From NCBI GenBank assembly GCA_013350335.1, contig CM023541.1, positions 64,421,413 through 64,485,412 of the forward strand: a stretch of 64,000 nt of DNA, given 5' to 3'. The position numbers and the translations under genes are program-made. Below, in pieces: positions 34,050 to 45,262 of the stretch; positions within the stretch are counted from its first letter, which is position 1, and the number at the start of each line of letters is the position of its first letter. Under the pieces are notes generated by a model. It saw only the letters and a list, made by a program, of their open reading frames with translations, ran no database searches and was not told where the DNA came from. This DNA is from Chimonanthus salicifolius. Its lineage: Eukaryota; Streptophyta; Magnoliopsida; Laurales; Calycanthaceae.

Positions 34050-34440
34050 AAGCATGCCTCTATCCCATAAAGCCCACCGCTTCATCCAACCACTATTCCT
34101 ACTGTTGTGCCAGTCTCACCAGCTCTTCCTTCAGCAGACTCCTCACCATCTCCTCCAACATTACCAGAGTCATCACCTGTTGCCTCATCATCTCCCATTG
34201 CAGTTCAGGAGTCCTCTCTCCTCTTCGAACCGCAGTTGCCACTTGCGACATCATCGTCACCAGCTGCCTCAGCACTGCGGTTGACACATGCGGCTTTGTC
34301 TTCACCAGTTGCCTCAGCACCGCAGTTGCTACCTATGGCGTCGTCTTCACATGTAGCCTCTCAGCATCCTTCTTTTAATGTTTATCCTATAGTGATCCGT
34401 GCTAAGATGGCATTTCTAAGCCCAAAAATCGAACTGCATT
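34050..34440 (+). mobile_element. Copia integrase-RT linker fragment, inverted relative to its neighbours
   Basis: The plus-strand frame (34107-34440) is Pro/Ser/Ala-rich and ends in NVYPIVIRAKMAFLSPK, like the HPMxTRxKxGIxKPK boundary that precedes the copia reverse transcriptase. It meets the minus-strand RNase H fragment head to head near 34035 and the minus-strand primer-binding site near 34490. The element has therefore been rearranged. Confidence 0.6.
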
Positions 34441-34493
34441 TGCCCGTCGCCATCCCCTGCCATATGCCTTTGCATCTTTGGTATTCTCATCTA

Positions 34494-34665
34494 GCTCTGA
34501 TACCATGATTTTTTTTTGGAAAAGGAAGGTTTATTGCCTTTCTCATTATCACTTGTATATATAGTGTACAAGTCTCTTAGAGAGGATAAGACCAAATCAA
34601 TTGCAATCCCTTTAATTAGGGACACAGATAAATACAAACATACACAGAATTCTGTTAATACCGCA
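34494..34665 (-). mobile_element. Copia 5' LTR (~160 bp) with primer-binding site
   Basis: On the minus strand, TGGTATCAGAGC (34494-34505) is a Met-tRNA primer-binding site directly after an LTR end (..AAATCA). The LTR, 34506 to about 34665, contains a TATA-like CTATATATACA and, downstream, an AATAAA signal, in promoter-then-polyadenylation order. The outer boundary is approximate. Confidence 0.65.
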
Positions 34666-34695
34666 TAATTTGAGACCTGGCAATGCGATCCTGAT

Positions 34696-34945
34696 TCATG
34701 CTAGCTCCTCCACCTGCGACAGCCACAGAAACTGCAAGTACGGGGATAAAGTCCTACAGCACTGGGAACCTTACCTCCGACATTGATGGGTCCGGACTGG
34801 TGGGTGTGGGAGGTGTCGCCCTCTGAATCTCCTACATGGGTTCATCTTTTTTATACCAAGTTCTACTACTGTGTCTCCTTTCCTTCCACAAAAGCGAATC
34901 TAGCGGCAGACTGGATTCCATCACCTGGAAATGGAATGGAAACAA
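34696..34945 (+). pseudogene. Aspartic protease fragment
   Basis: Split over frames are SSSTCDSHRNCKYGDK, STGNLTSDI, DGSGLVGVGGVAL and KFYYCVSFPSTKANL. They parallel the middle of the nepenthesin-type proteases at 41796 and 46966 (NCLYSYSYGD, GSGLVGLGGG, KFSYCLVPFDK). Frames are broken and both ends are missing. Confidence 0.5.
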
Positions 34946-34956
34946 GTAGGGGTGGA

Positions 34957-35110
34957 TATTTTCCTTCTCAAACCGGAATTACTCTTTGCAGCGACTCCAA
35001 AGTCCATGGAATATGGATACACCACCACCACTGACGTGACATCATTCAAGGAAAAGGTTTCTGGACTGGAGTGGACAACGATCAAAGCTGAACTGAATGC
35101 ATGCTGACTT
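34957..35110 (+). pseudogene. MEX1 exon 9 copy (isolated)
   Basis: The sequence from TTTTCCTTCTCAAAC through GGAATTACTCT...CGACTCCAAAG to GATCAAAGCTGAA matches the MEX1 intron 8 end, exon 9 and 3' flank (31590-31710) with substitutions and small insertions. The splice acceptor AG is changed to CG, and no other exon lies upstream. It abuts a protease fragment on its left. Confidence 0.75.
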
Positions 35111-35707
35111 TCATTCTCAACGGACGGACGAACAATAGTTGATTGTCATTCTCACATTGATATTAAAAGTTTTAATACATTAACTAATATATGATTGAGT
35201 TTTAAAATAAATTCATTAATTAATTACTTTAGTTACAAATTAAATTAGTAGTTGGTCTTATGCTATGTGATGTGTGGACGATGGAGATGATGTTACACGT
35301 GCTAATGATTGATCAAATTGCGCTTTCCAACCATTTTTTTTTTGAAACAGGCATTCCAACCATTTTTGAGCCTTGAAAACAGTCAACTTAACTTGTGACA
35401 ATTGTGCTCTTGCGGTCTTTTAGGAATTAGGATAGTCCATTGAAATCTCCAACCCAACTCAATTATGTATTAACATACCCATTATATAATATCATCTTCG
35501 ATAGTAAAAATTGTTGATGATTTGATGGGCCACTGCACCATAAATACTAATCATACCAGGCCTTTGCTTGGGCCCTATCGATCCTAGATCATGCCTTGGC
35601 TCCCGATGGCCCAATATTTGGCCCATTCGAGTAGCCCAGTCTGCATGCATTATGCAATTTGCATAAAGAATGCTGTATTATACTATGTTTAAAGGTTCAG
35701 GAATGTT

Positions 35708-36562
35708 TGAACCCTCAGGAGTGAGGAGATCCATTATTCGTTGATCCAAACCATTGAATACTACCTAATAAACCCTCCAACTCCAGTCATTAACATGGGT
35801 CCAATCCAATCAGATTGTGACTTGATTCATTTTTAATATTGAATCCTGTTCTTTTATTCTTATGATATTTCAAGTCATTCGTCCGGCAGAACAATCTCAC
35901 CTCATTTGTTCAAAGCGTCAAGAGTCATATCATTGGACTGTGGTTGAATTGTGATTAATATGAGCTTACAGTATATCGGTGGATGTTTTTCTTTTTTTCT
36001 CCGTCTTCACATCTCATCCGACTAATCCTTCGAAAGATGTTAAAACATGTTGGATGGATTTTGATATTAGGTTTCCATCTCACCCAACTAATTTTTGAAA
36101 TATGTGAGAAGATGACGGATGGATGTTGATATTAGAAATGCTTATGATGAGTATTTATGTCTTGTTGATAGATAAAAGTAATTTATAAACAATAATATTA
36201 AAAATATGAGATAATTAATTTTAACATTGATAATGACAATTCATTAAAAATGAAAAGCATAAAACTACAAATAACTGAAAATCGATAGATTTATGAGTGT
36301 ATAATATACGTCGTTGCTGCATCGATTTGTATGTTTCAGGTATCATTTACATCCATTCAACTTTGAAATTAAGTGAAATGTATTATAATTCAATTATCAA
36401 ATAAATGGTAAAGGTCATACAAAGTAGGCTAGATTATAGAAGCTAATGGAATATTATATAATAAAATAAAAATAAAAATCAGAAAATGAGTTATAATGAA
36501 ATTTATAAAAAAAAATTTAATAAAGATGATTTCTCATTAAACTTCTTAGGAGTGAGAACATA
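35708..36562. repeat. Duplicated flank, block A (uninterrupted copy)
   Basis: From TTTGAACCCTCAGGAGTGAG to GGAGTGAGAACATA this block is a close match, in order, to block B at 37937-41485, but lacks B's insertions. It therefore keeps the unfilled target sites TTCTTTTA (35849-35856) and TAGAAATGCTTA (36133-36144). Non-coding, AT-rich. Confidence 0.8.
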
Positions 36563-37156
36563 TACGTTTGTGTAAAATATATAGAAAATGATTTGAACAG
36601 TAAAATTCTACGTATGTAAATTTATTTTAATCTTTTGATTTTCACATAATAAAATATTATATATTTGAAATCCATTTTCAAAAACTTGTCAACTATATTA
36701 TGTTGAGCTATATCTGCCGGCTAATATTTTCTTAAAAACGAAAAAGAAGCAGTATCTCAACCCGGACTCACTAGAGCTGCCGATGAGAAATTGGGAGAGA
36801 GAGAGCAGTGGCTTCTCATTTTATAAAAAAAAAAAAAATGAATTCTTTGAAAACAAATAAATATGATGACTAATTTTTTATGTTCTTGTGACATAGAAAA
36901 AAAAGAGAAATATCACATTTTCATATTATTCTTCAATTTCCTTAAATTAAAATAAAATTGATTGGATAATATTGATGCACTCTGATTTTTTCTCTGTATA
37001 ATTATTGACATAGGAAAGCATTTTTTCTATTGTCTTATATTTTAGAGTAGCTGAGGCTCGTTTCATTACATGATGTTCCCTTGCTTTTAAAAACTGAATC
37101 TGAACTTGATTAATACTTGTTTTAGACAGGGATTTGAATGTCGGCCGTATAATAAT
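36563..37156. other. Non-coding stretch between block A and the MEX1 5' copy
   Basis: AT-rich, with a GA run near 36798 and an A run near 36827. I see no gene. Confidence 0.55.
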
Positions 37157-37935
37157 ATTGACGACTTCCTCGTCCTCCTCTTCTGCCTCCTGCCACCTGC
37201 CCCTGCCAACCTCTCCCCACTCCATCTTATTTCCTCGCTTCAAAAAACAGGCCAACTCCGTCCACCTCTACTGCTTCTCTCCTTCTCCTCCATTGCTTCG
37301 TCGACCTTTCAACAACACCTCGCCCCCTCCTGCTCTTGAATCCGACGACCATCATCCTGCCGACCAGGTAATCAAATGCTTCTGTCTCTCTCTCTCTGCT
37401 TCTTCAGCCAAAGTTTCACGTCTTTTAATAAAATTTAAAAACATGGGACACAAGGGAGAAACAAGGATTTAGGTTGCAGGTAAACTGATTAATTGACAGA
37501 TAAAATGGAGAAGAAAAATTCAGAAAGCCAACTTTGGATAGATGGAATTAATGCTTTGATAAAATTCAAAATATATTACATTCATGTGAGTTTGCGTTTT
37601 AAAAGTTTATACCCTTGTGGCCATTTAAGGGTTGAACAAGGGCAGCAGCTTTGGTGAGCAGAGTGTGAAGGGATGGGGCTCCTTAACCTCGAATTTTGCT
37701 GGGGCAGCAAATATACCATTTCTTCTGATGCAACTTCCCCAAATTACTCTCAATGCCCGCGATCTTGCGGCAGGAAACAGATTCGCTCTCTTTGCCGTTC
37801 CTTGGATTGTACGTAAAACTCTTTTTTTATGCTCCATTTTAGTTTGTTTCTTCTTCTAAAAAAAGTAAATGAATTTGTGTGGGATTGCAGGGTATGCTGA
37901 ACAGTCTAATGGCTAATTTGATTATGCTTTCATAC
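37157..37935 (+). pseudogene. MEX1 5' copy: exons 1-2 and the start of exon 3
   Basis: Nearly identical to MEX1 27158-27952, including introns 1 and 2 and their splice sites. Exon 1 lacks the original ATG. Exon 2 reads GLNKGSSFGEQSVKGWGSL, and exon 3 reads GMLNSLMANLIMLSY, then stops matching at 37935/37936, where block B begins. It cannot make a transporter. Retained introns show DNA-level duplication, not retroposition. Confidence 0.9.
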
Positions 37936-38084
37936 ATGAACCCTCAAGAGTGAGGAGATCCATCATTCGTTGATCCAAACCATTGAATACGACCTCATAA
38001 ATCCTCCAACTCCAATCATTAACATGGGTCCAATCCAATCAGATTGTGACTTGATTCATTTTAATATTGAGTCATGTTCTTTTA

Positions 38085-38546
38085 GGCCAACGATCCTCAC
38101 AGGGTCATTTTGTGTATATAGAAACGGATTTTACCGTAATGCCCAATTTGCCCTCCACCTGCCGTACCGAAGAAAAAACAATGCCAAAATTTATGAACAG
38201 TGCAATCGACTCGCTGAAATTGCAAGTCGGCTTACCAAAATTCATGAAAAGTACAAATCGACTTGTCGAAATTCATGAACAATGCAAATCGGCTCACTAG
38301 AATTATAAGTTAGCTCGCCAAAATTCATGAACAATGCAATTGACTCTTCAAAATTTTAAATCGGCTTGTCAAAATTCATGAACAGTGCAATTCGGTTCTT
38401 CGAAATTTTAAATCGGCTCGCTGAAATTCATATGAACAATAAAAATAAGCCAATTGAAGTTTTACTGTTCATGCGAAGGGTAAAATCGAGAATACACTAA
38501 AACCCGTGTCGCTAAACACAAAATGCTCGTGGGTGAATCGCTGGCC
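38085..38546. mobile_element. MITE with internal minisatellite
   Basis: The 462-bp element has inverted ends GGCCAACGATCC / GGCCAGCGATTC, with similarity continuing about 45 bp (both contain CATTTTGTGT). An exact 8-bp target duplication TTCTTTTA is at 38077-38084 and 38547-38554. The same site is empty in block A at 35849-35856. The middle is a run of degenerate repeats built on AAATTCATGAACARTGCAAT. No coding capacity; 8-bp duplication suggests a hAT-related origin. Confidence 0.85.
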
Positions 38547-38842
38547 TTCTTTTATTCTTATGATATTTCAAGTCATTCATCTGATAAAACAATCTCCCCG
38601 CATTTGTTCAAAGTGTCAAGAGTCATATCATTGGGCTGTGGTTGAATTGTGATTAATACGAGCTTATAGCATGTAGAGTGGATGTTTTTCCTCGACCACT
38701 TGGACGGTCTTCACATCTCATCCGACTAATCTTTCGAAATATGTTGGATAGATTTTTGTACTAGATCTCTGTATCTCACCCAACTAATTCCTTTGAAATA
38801 TGTGAGAAGATGTAGGATGAATGTAGATATTAGAAATGCTTA

Positions 38843-40280
38843 TTTTTTTAAAACAGTTAAGAATAGACTATCATTAAGAAAGATAAAAGAGTACAATATA
38901 AAAGAAAAAAAGGTAGTGCCTAAGAGGATTAGGCCCCCGCCCAAAATGAACACAATAACATAAGGAACGAAAAAAGAAAAAAGAGCAAATAAAACAGCAA
39001 AAGTCTGCAATCCTCCAAATAACCCAAGAGGAAGAAGCCGCTAATTGGCCGAGGCAAAAAAGGTGCCACGAATAGCCCCGTCAACAACGTTCTTTGAAAG
39101 AAAATCTGCTACCCCATTTGCTGATCTACTAATTTGAGAAAAAGATACTTCCAAACTTTCCATTAACTCCTTAATCTCCTTAACTAAGATAATTAATCTC
39201 AAAGGGGACGCTTCAGACCCTTAGCCCATTTGATAGCGCTGGAAGAGTCACTTTCAATAATTAATTTGTCCCCCCTTAAAACCACCCCTAAGGATAAGGC
39301 CCTCCGAATGCTAAGAAGTTCTGCCTCATTAGACTCCTTGATCCCGACAGACTCTGAGAAAGCAATACAAGTGAAACCCAAATGATTCTTAAGCGCACCC
39401 CCAATCCCAACCGGCCCAGGTTTACCTTTGGAAGCCCTATCAACATTAAACTTCCATGATTCAGTAGGGGGAGAGGCCCAAACAACCGAAGGTTTGCCCC
39501 TCTTGAGGGAAGGACCCAAACACCTATCCAGAGACAAGCACAAATCCCCAAATTTGAAATCCTTCAATTCCTTATTAGTACAAAGCCACAAGCATAATCT
39601 CCATTTGGCGATTTCAAAAAGCTCGCCGAACTCCAAACTAATACCCTCTAAAATTCTAGAATTCCTCTCTCTCTAAATGGACCACAGGACCACGGCTGGA
39701 ATAGTATTCCACACTAATTTCTTCTGGAGTTGCAGACGAACCAATGTCCAAGACTCCAAAAACCCCTCCCACATTCCAGGGCTGACCCACGAAACTCCCA
39801 ACAGCTTTACGAAACTACTCCATAATCTCCAAGCCACTAGACAAATTACAAAGAGGTGGTCTAAAGATTGTTCAGCCAATTGACAAAGGGGATAGATAGG
39901 GTCTCCATCAAAACCTTAAAACTCCTCTGCGACTAAGTTTCAATCCGGTCAGGATCTTTCTCTTTGCACCGCACCAGATGAACATCTGAACTCTAGGTGG
40001 GGCCAAATTGTTCCAGATAATAGCCTGAGAAGCTAAAGAGCCCTCCAAACATTGAGTAGTAAGGTCAAACAAAAATTTGACTGAAAATACCCCAGAAGAA
40101 TTCCCCGTCCATACCCATTCATCACCACTCTCCACATCCAACTTGAACTCTCCCAGTTTCTGCTTAAAGTCATTTAAAGAGTCAACCTCGAAAGCCCGAA
40201 GTTCTCTCCTAAAATCAAAACTCCACAATGTACCATGCCTATCCACCCTGACCATATCTTGAACTAAAGCATGCTTAGTC
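38843..40280 (-). mobile_element. 5'-truncated LINE with perfect target duplication
   Basis: The 1,438-bp minus-strand insertion is flanked by the 12-bp duplication TAGAAATGCTTA (38831-38842 and 40281-40292). The site is unoccupied in block A. Its 3' end has a short A-rich tail (plus-strand T run at 38843). Translation gives a zf-RVT region (40255-39908: EWVWTGNSSGVFSVKFLFD, WNNLAPPRVQMFIWC; and 39879-39673). A type-I RNase H domain follows (39636-39199: WKFNVDRASKGKPGPVGIGG, ESNEAELLSIRRAL, LIIESDSSSAIKWAKG). The frames are separated by breaks, and endonuclease and RT are absent, so it is dead on arrival, as is usual for truncated LINE copies. Confidence 0.92.
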
Positions 40281-40490
40281 TAGAAATGCTTATGATGAGT
40301 ATTTATGTCTTATTGATAGATAAAAATAATTTATAAACAATAATATTATGGAAATGAGATAATTTTTTTGAACAATGATAATGACTATTCATTAAAAATG
40401 AAAAGCATAAAACTACAAAATAACTGAATATAGATAGGTTTATGAGTTTATAATATTCATCATTGCTGCATCGATTTGTATGCTTCAAAG

Positions 40491-40620
40491 CAGGGGTGCA
40501 AAATTCGGTATCGGCCGATATTATTCTATCTCCTCTTTTTTTTTAAAAAAAGGTCGATATGGGCCGATATGATGTGGTTTCAAAACCGTATCATCGTATC
40601 AGCCGATATTTGCACTCCTG
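40491..40620. mobile_element. Small hairpin MITE
   Basis: The 130-bp insert relative to block A has ends CAGGGGTGCAAA and, inverted, CAGGAGTGCAAA. The interior contains repeated palindromic words around GGCCGATAT. No clear target duplication was seen, so boundaries rest on the inverted ends and the comparison with block A (gap near 36339). Confidence 0.6.
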
Positions 40621-41735
40621 TATCATTTACTAATTCACTATTTGTTAAGTCTGGGTCGTTTGAATGAGTTGCTCGGCTCCACTAACTGTTACATTACATC
40701 CATTCAAAAGACATTTAATTATTTTTTCTTAAATTGAATTTCATCCTAAGTTACTATGTTCAACTTGTAAATTGCTCTCTCTCTCTCTCTCGCGTGCAGG
40801 ACTCCACACTCCACACTTCAGCCAAGCAAGCAATGGAAAAGAAAAAGAAAAAAACAAAAAAGAAATTGCCGTCCCTCCCCTGCCCTGCAAGGGTCAATTG
40901 AAAAGATAGGCAAGTCGGAAAATAGTGACAAGGAAGAGGATCCAACATTGCAACGATAAGGGCAAGGGAGAGAGAAATCAGGAAGCAACGACACACCTCT
41001 TCCTATTAAATATCACATTCACATTCAAAGTTGGAATTCTTTCTTCTTCTTCTTCTTTTTTTTTTCTTTTTTTAATTTGAATTGATAGTCGTCCATGGAC
41101 AGCGTACTTTCCCTTTTATAATGAAAAATATAAGGAAGTTACTAAATAAAAAAAAATTAGGAAGAAATGCATTACCATTTGTTCTTACTTCTTAGCTAAT
41201 GATAAAATTTCGATTGAAAAGATGCATATAAATGATAAGTTGGATAAATATAAATGAGTAGATAAAAACAAATTGCATGAAGCTGTATTTGGTGAAATGA
41301 GAAGAGAGAGAGTGACCTAATTAGAAAAAATATGAATTAGTATTATATAAAATAGGCTAGATTATAGAAGCTAATGCAATATTATATAATAAAAAAATTA
41401 AAAATCAGAAAATGAGTTATATTGAAATTTTAAAAAAAATTAATAAAGATGATTTCTCATTAAACTTTTTAGGAGTGAGAACATAGTTGGCATATTGAAA
41501 TTTAAAATCATCGTTGACCATGCAAAATTAATTACAGCTAAATATGCCAACCGAGAATCTTTCCGAAAATTGACAAATGCATGAATCTTTTCACCCCCTA
41601 ATTTCAGCATTATTCATAAAAACATTTGCTGTAGGGAGAAAGGAATATCTACTCATTCACTGAATGATACGAATGGCAGAATTTCAGGATTGACTTGTCT
41701 GAGTTTCCTCTCTCTCTTCCTTCCATATTCTCATC

Positions 41736-41742
41736 TATAAAA
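41736..41742 (+). promoter_or_regulatory. TATA box of the protease pseudogene
   Basis: TATAAAA lies 54 bp before the ATG at 41796. The intact protease has the same box in similar surroundings (ATCTATAAAA). Confidence 0.6.
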
Positions 41743-41795
41743 GGTCGCCTTCTTCCTTTCGTTTGGAATTGTATTGGGATTGAAATTCTATAGCC

Positions 41796-43087
41796 ATGGC
41801 AGCGACATTACTTCCCACCGCTTACTCTTCTTCTCTCTTTTGCTTTCTTCTTTTACACGGAGGCAGCCGGCAGAGGCTCCTTCAGCGTTGATCTCATTCA
41901 CCGGGATTCCCCACGATCTCCCTTCTACAACTCTTCCTCCAATCTCTCTGATCGCGTGTCAAGAGCTGTCCGTCGATCAAATTCTCGCATCAACTACATC
42001 CGTTCTGTTGTTGCTTCTTCGGCTTCTCCCTCTGATGTCGAGTCGAAGTTGATACCCAATGAAGGGGAGTATCTCATGACGCTCTCCATCGGCACCCCGG
42101 CCATGGAGTTCCTCGCCATCGCCGACACCGGAAGCGACCTCATCTGGACCCAGTGCCAGCCCTGCGACAATTGCTACAAGCAGGTGGCTCCACTCTTCGA
42201 TCCCACCGATTCATCAACTTACAGAGACCTGTCGTGCACTTCCAATCTCTGCGCCGCACTTCCTCAATCCTCTTGCGGCAGTGACAGCAACTGCTTGTAC
42301 AGTTACTCCTACGGCGATCAGTCCTACACGAATGGAAACCTTGCCGCAGAGACATTCACGCTCGGTTCCACCAGCGGGATCGACGGTGAAGATCCCGAAG
42401 GTGACATTCGGATGCAGCCACAACAGCGGCGGCACCTTTGACAGTCACGGGTCCGGACTGGTTGGACTCGGAGGTGGGCCCCTGTCATTAGTCTCCCAGC
42501 TGGGTTCGTCCATTGATGGTAAGTTCTCTTACTGCCTCGTTCCCTTCGACAAGAACCAATCCAGCAGCCGTCTTGATTTTGGAGACAGTGCCGTGGTCTC
42601 CGGCATGTCCACGCCTTTGGTGGCCAAAAGCCCAGCTACTTTTTTCTATGTCACGCTCCAAAAGATCAGCGTCGGGGAGAAGAGTGTTGATCTTTCTGAA
42701 CTTGGAGAGGGCAATATTATCCTGGACTCGGGTACCACCCTCACGTACCTTCCCCAAAGTTCATTTGAAGATCTAGTCTCCGCCATTAAGGTAGCCATCG
42801 ATCTGAATCCCGTTAAAGACCCGACTGGCAACTTTGATCTGTGCTACGAGGCGGATGCTCTCAATGGAAAGGCACCGGATATGACGTTTGGATTCGACGG
42901 AGCTGACTTGGTTCTGACGCCGTCGAAGATGTTCATTGAGGTGGATAACAATGTGGTGTGCCTTTCCATGATGCCGTCCGACTCATTATCCATCTTGGGT
43001 AACATCTCACAGCAAAACACCAAGGTTGGCTATGATCTTGTGGGGAAGAAGGTCTCTTTCAAACCCACCGACTGCACCAAGGACTAG
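41796..43087 (+). pseudogene. CDR1/nepenthesin-type aspartic protease with two frameshifts
   Basis: Near-duplicate of the intact gene at 46966. The ATG at 41796 opens a signal-peptide-like start, but the frame must shift before SFSVDLIHRDSPRSPFYNSS (start and body differ by +1 between about 41825 and 41875). It then runs through EYLMTLSIGTPAMEF, the first catalytic motif ADTGSDLIWTQC and the Cys-rich insert. A second +1 shift at about 42378, in GSTSG(G), precedes VKIPKVTFGCSHN. The last part is open to the TAG at 43087 with the second motif LDSGTTLTYLP and SILGNISQQN. Catalytic aspartates are both present. Only one propeptide FSVDLIHR motif occurs, unlike the intact paralogue. Both shifts being errors seems unlikely. 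Confidence 0.85.
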
Positions 43088-43685
43088 AGCTTTCTCCTTT
43101 GATCAGCCATGATGTGACAGTCAACATGCGACCAAAACAAAGTTTGACTTGCGTTATGCTCTACGTTTTAGAAACTTTTCGATGGGTTATTATTTTTCAT
43201 TTCAATGTGGTCGGTCGATCATGAAATTGTTCTTATGGCTTCAGATTTTCATCACTGGTGTTTTTAAGTTTTAAAAGCGTTGTTGATTTCAGCTTTGAAC
43301 AAGGTAAAGTCTAGAACCCTATGTTTCATAGTAGAATTATTACCGCATGGGTGTTTGGAATTCTACAATGTTTTAAAATAAAACCTTATTTTCAGATATT
43401 GATAGTGGATGGTGATTAATCATTAATGCAAACAATCACCTATAATCTCAATTTATAATTTTAAATTGAATGCGGTTGACCAATTGACTATGCTATGGTA
43501 AAACATTTTGTTATTATGGACATTTAAATAGGCTACCAATTATGACATGGATTGTAGATGAAAGACACGTAATTGTTATTCGAACAATATAAAATCCTTA
43601 ATAAACTATATCATAATTTATTTTATTATATATATATAATCGAAATTAAAAAAAAAACTTTGTATATAAAATTCATTGGTTATGG

Positions 43686-43822
43686 TAGCGAACAATGTGG
43701 CGTGCCTTGAAATGCTTCAATTTCCATCATCGGCAACATTGCACAGCACAACTTCAAGGTTGGTTATGATCTTGTGGCCAACAAGGTCTCCTTCAAACCC
43801 ACGGACTGCACCCAGGCCTCTA
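43686..43822 (+). pseudogene. Aspartic protease C-terminal remnant
   Basis: After a matching piece of NNVACL, the frame IIGNIAQHNFKVGYDLVANK then VSFKPTDCTQAS repeats the last 40 residues of the family. Nothing else of that copy is left. Its wording (VAQ/IAQ, CTQ) is closer to the gene at 46966 than to the pseudogene just upstream. Confidence 0.8.
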
Positions 43823-44109
43823 GGGTTTTGCTTTCTCCTCCTTTATGATTGACGATTGGTCTTCACAATATGAGACTTCCAATGATTACCGAAACCGGTT
43901 TGACTTGCGATATCAAACTCTTTATGTTTTTCTACAACTGGTGAACTCTTCTCTTGCCTATGCTTTTTGTTTTTTTTTTTCAACAATTAAGAGATTCGTG
44001 AACATCTAAATTTCCTGTGAAAATTATAATCAATAGTAAATAAAATTTTAAGAAATAAAAGATGGCAAGGTGCACTGATACATTTCCGTTTTTAAGACAT
44101 CAATTTCGC

Positions 44110-45262
44110 CACTATATGGTGATAGACTCGTTGGAAATTCGGCGTCTAGGCACCAATACCCTTGTTTCTATTCACTGGCCTCCCCCCTAGTAAACTCAGA
44201 ACAAAATGCCCAAAAATAATTGAGAAATATTGAAAATTCAAAAAGAGAGAAAGAGAAGAAATTGTTGTTGTTTTATTGTTATCGTTGAATTGTTTCGTGC
44301 TCTCATTTCACTGTCTGCTCGTGTATTTATAGACGAAAAAAATGATAAGGTCGTGTTGCAGGATTCAATGTCTAACAGTTCCTGTGACCGTTTTCTCAGG
44401 TCAAAAAATTTAATTTTGAAGGAGTCGTGAAACCATTAGCAGAGAGAGCCGTTGTGCTCTTTACTTCCAACTGTTAAGAAACTTAAGTTTTCAAGGAAAT
44501 ACTACGACATTCCTCCACTATTTTCTAAAAAAATAAAAAATTGATCAAAATAATTTAATATAATAGATACCCATAGGTGGATGACACTTCAATCTAGGAC
44601 TGATTACAATTCTCATTCATCTCTTCACAGATAAAAGGATGGACCTTTATTTTAAAACATTTATGAGATTGAGAATGATATTCGTATTATATTGGCTGTG
44701 GATATTCAGTTCATTCTGCTTGCACGTTAATGGGTCATGTGCTAACCCTGGTCTTAGTGAGTGCTGTAAAGCTTTATAGAAAACCAATAGGAAGCAGGTT
44801 TGTCTTCGAACACCCATATAGGCAAACTCATTAGAAGTGTTTTCACTCACCTTGTAAAAAGCCATGAATTTGTCAAGGACTTATTGAAAAAGTCCAACCT
44901 CATAGTCTTTTAAGTGCATTATACCTCACAGATGAGAAAAAGGGAGGAAATATAGACCCCTACTATTTTTAATAATACAATGCAGTTTGGAATTGTAATC
45001 TCATTACATTCCCATGCAAATAGTGCATTTGGTCAAATTTCCTTTAATCTCTAACTTAACAGTTAAGAGTAAGCTACAACCAAGACTATTTCACCATATC
45101 CGTAATAATCTTATCTCCCTTCAGGTCTTGAATAGTGTTTTTTTAGACAAAGGTTTAGTCAATGGGTCTTCAAGCATTTCTTTGGTTGGGCGATATTCCA
45201 ACACAATTTCCTCTTCTCCACTAACTTTTGAATATGATTGTATTTCAATTGATGCATAACAG
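44110..45262 (-). mobile_element. Decayed copia element: 3' LTR and RNase H tail
   Basis: On the minus strand, 45262-45098 reads EIVLEYRPTKEMLEDPLTKPL then SKKTLF, the standard end of copia RNase H. Further along, GTGGAGGAA is a polypurine tract, followed by an LTR start TGTCGTAG (plus 44509) containing CTATAAATACACGAGC as a TATA region. The LTR's outer end (about 44110) is uncertain. The rest of the element was not recognised. Confidence 0.6.

Larger units (their letters stand above)
37937..41485. repeat. Duplicated flank, block B (expanded by insertions)
   Basis: Collinear with block A but enlarged to 3.5 kb by a MITE at 38085-38546, a LINE at 38843-40280, a small MITE at 40491-40620 and other non-matching sequence to about 41340. 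The left junction is exactly the MEX1 exon 3 breakpoint; the right end matches A again at about 41345-41485. Confidence 0.8.

Noticed and set aside
34783..35034. An 83-residue plus-strand frame as a small gene
   Set aside because: It is a chance run through the protease fragment and the MEX1 exon 9 copy, in the correct frame of neither for its whole length.
38085..38546. CRISPR-like array (short repeats with spacers)
   Set aside because: Repeats are degenerate, lie inside a MITE with inverted ends and target duplication, and the genome is clearly plant nuclear.
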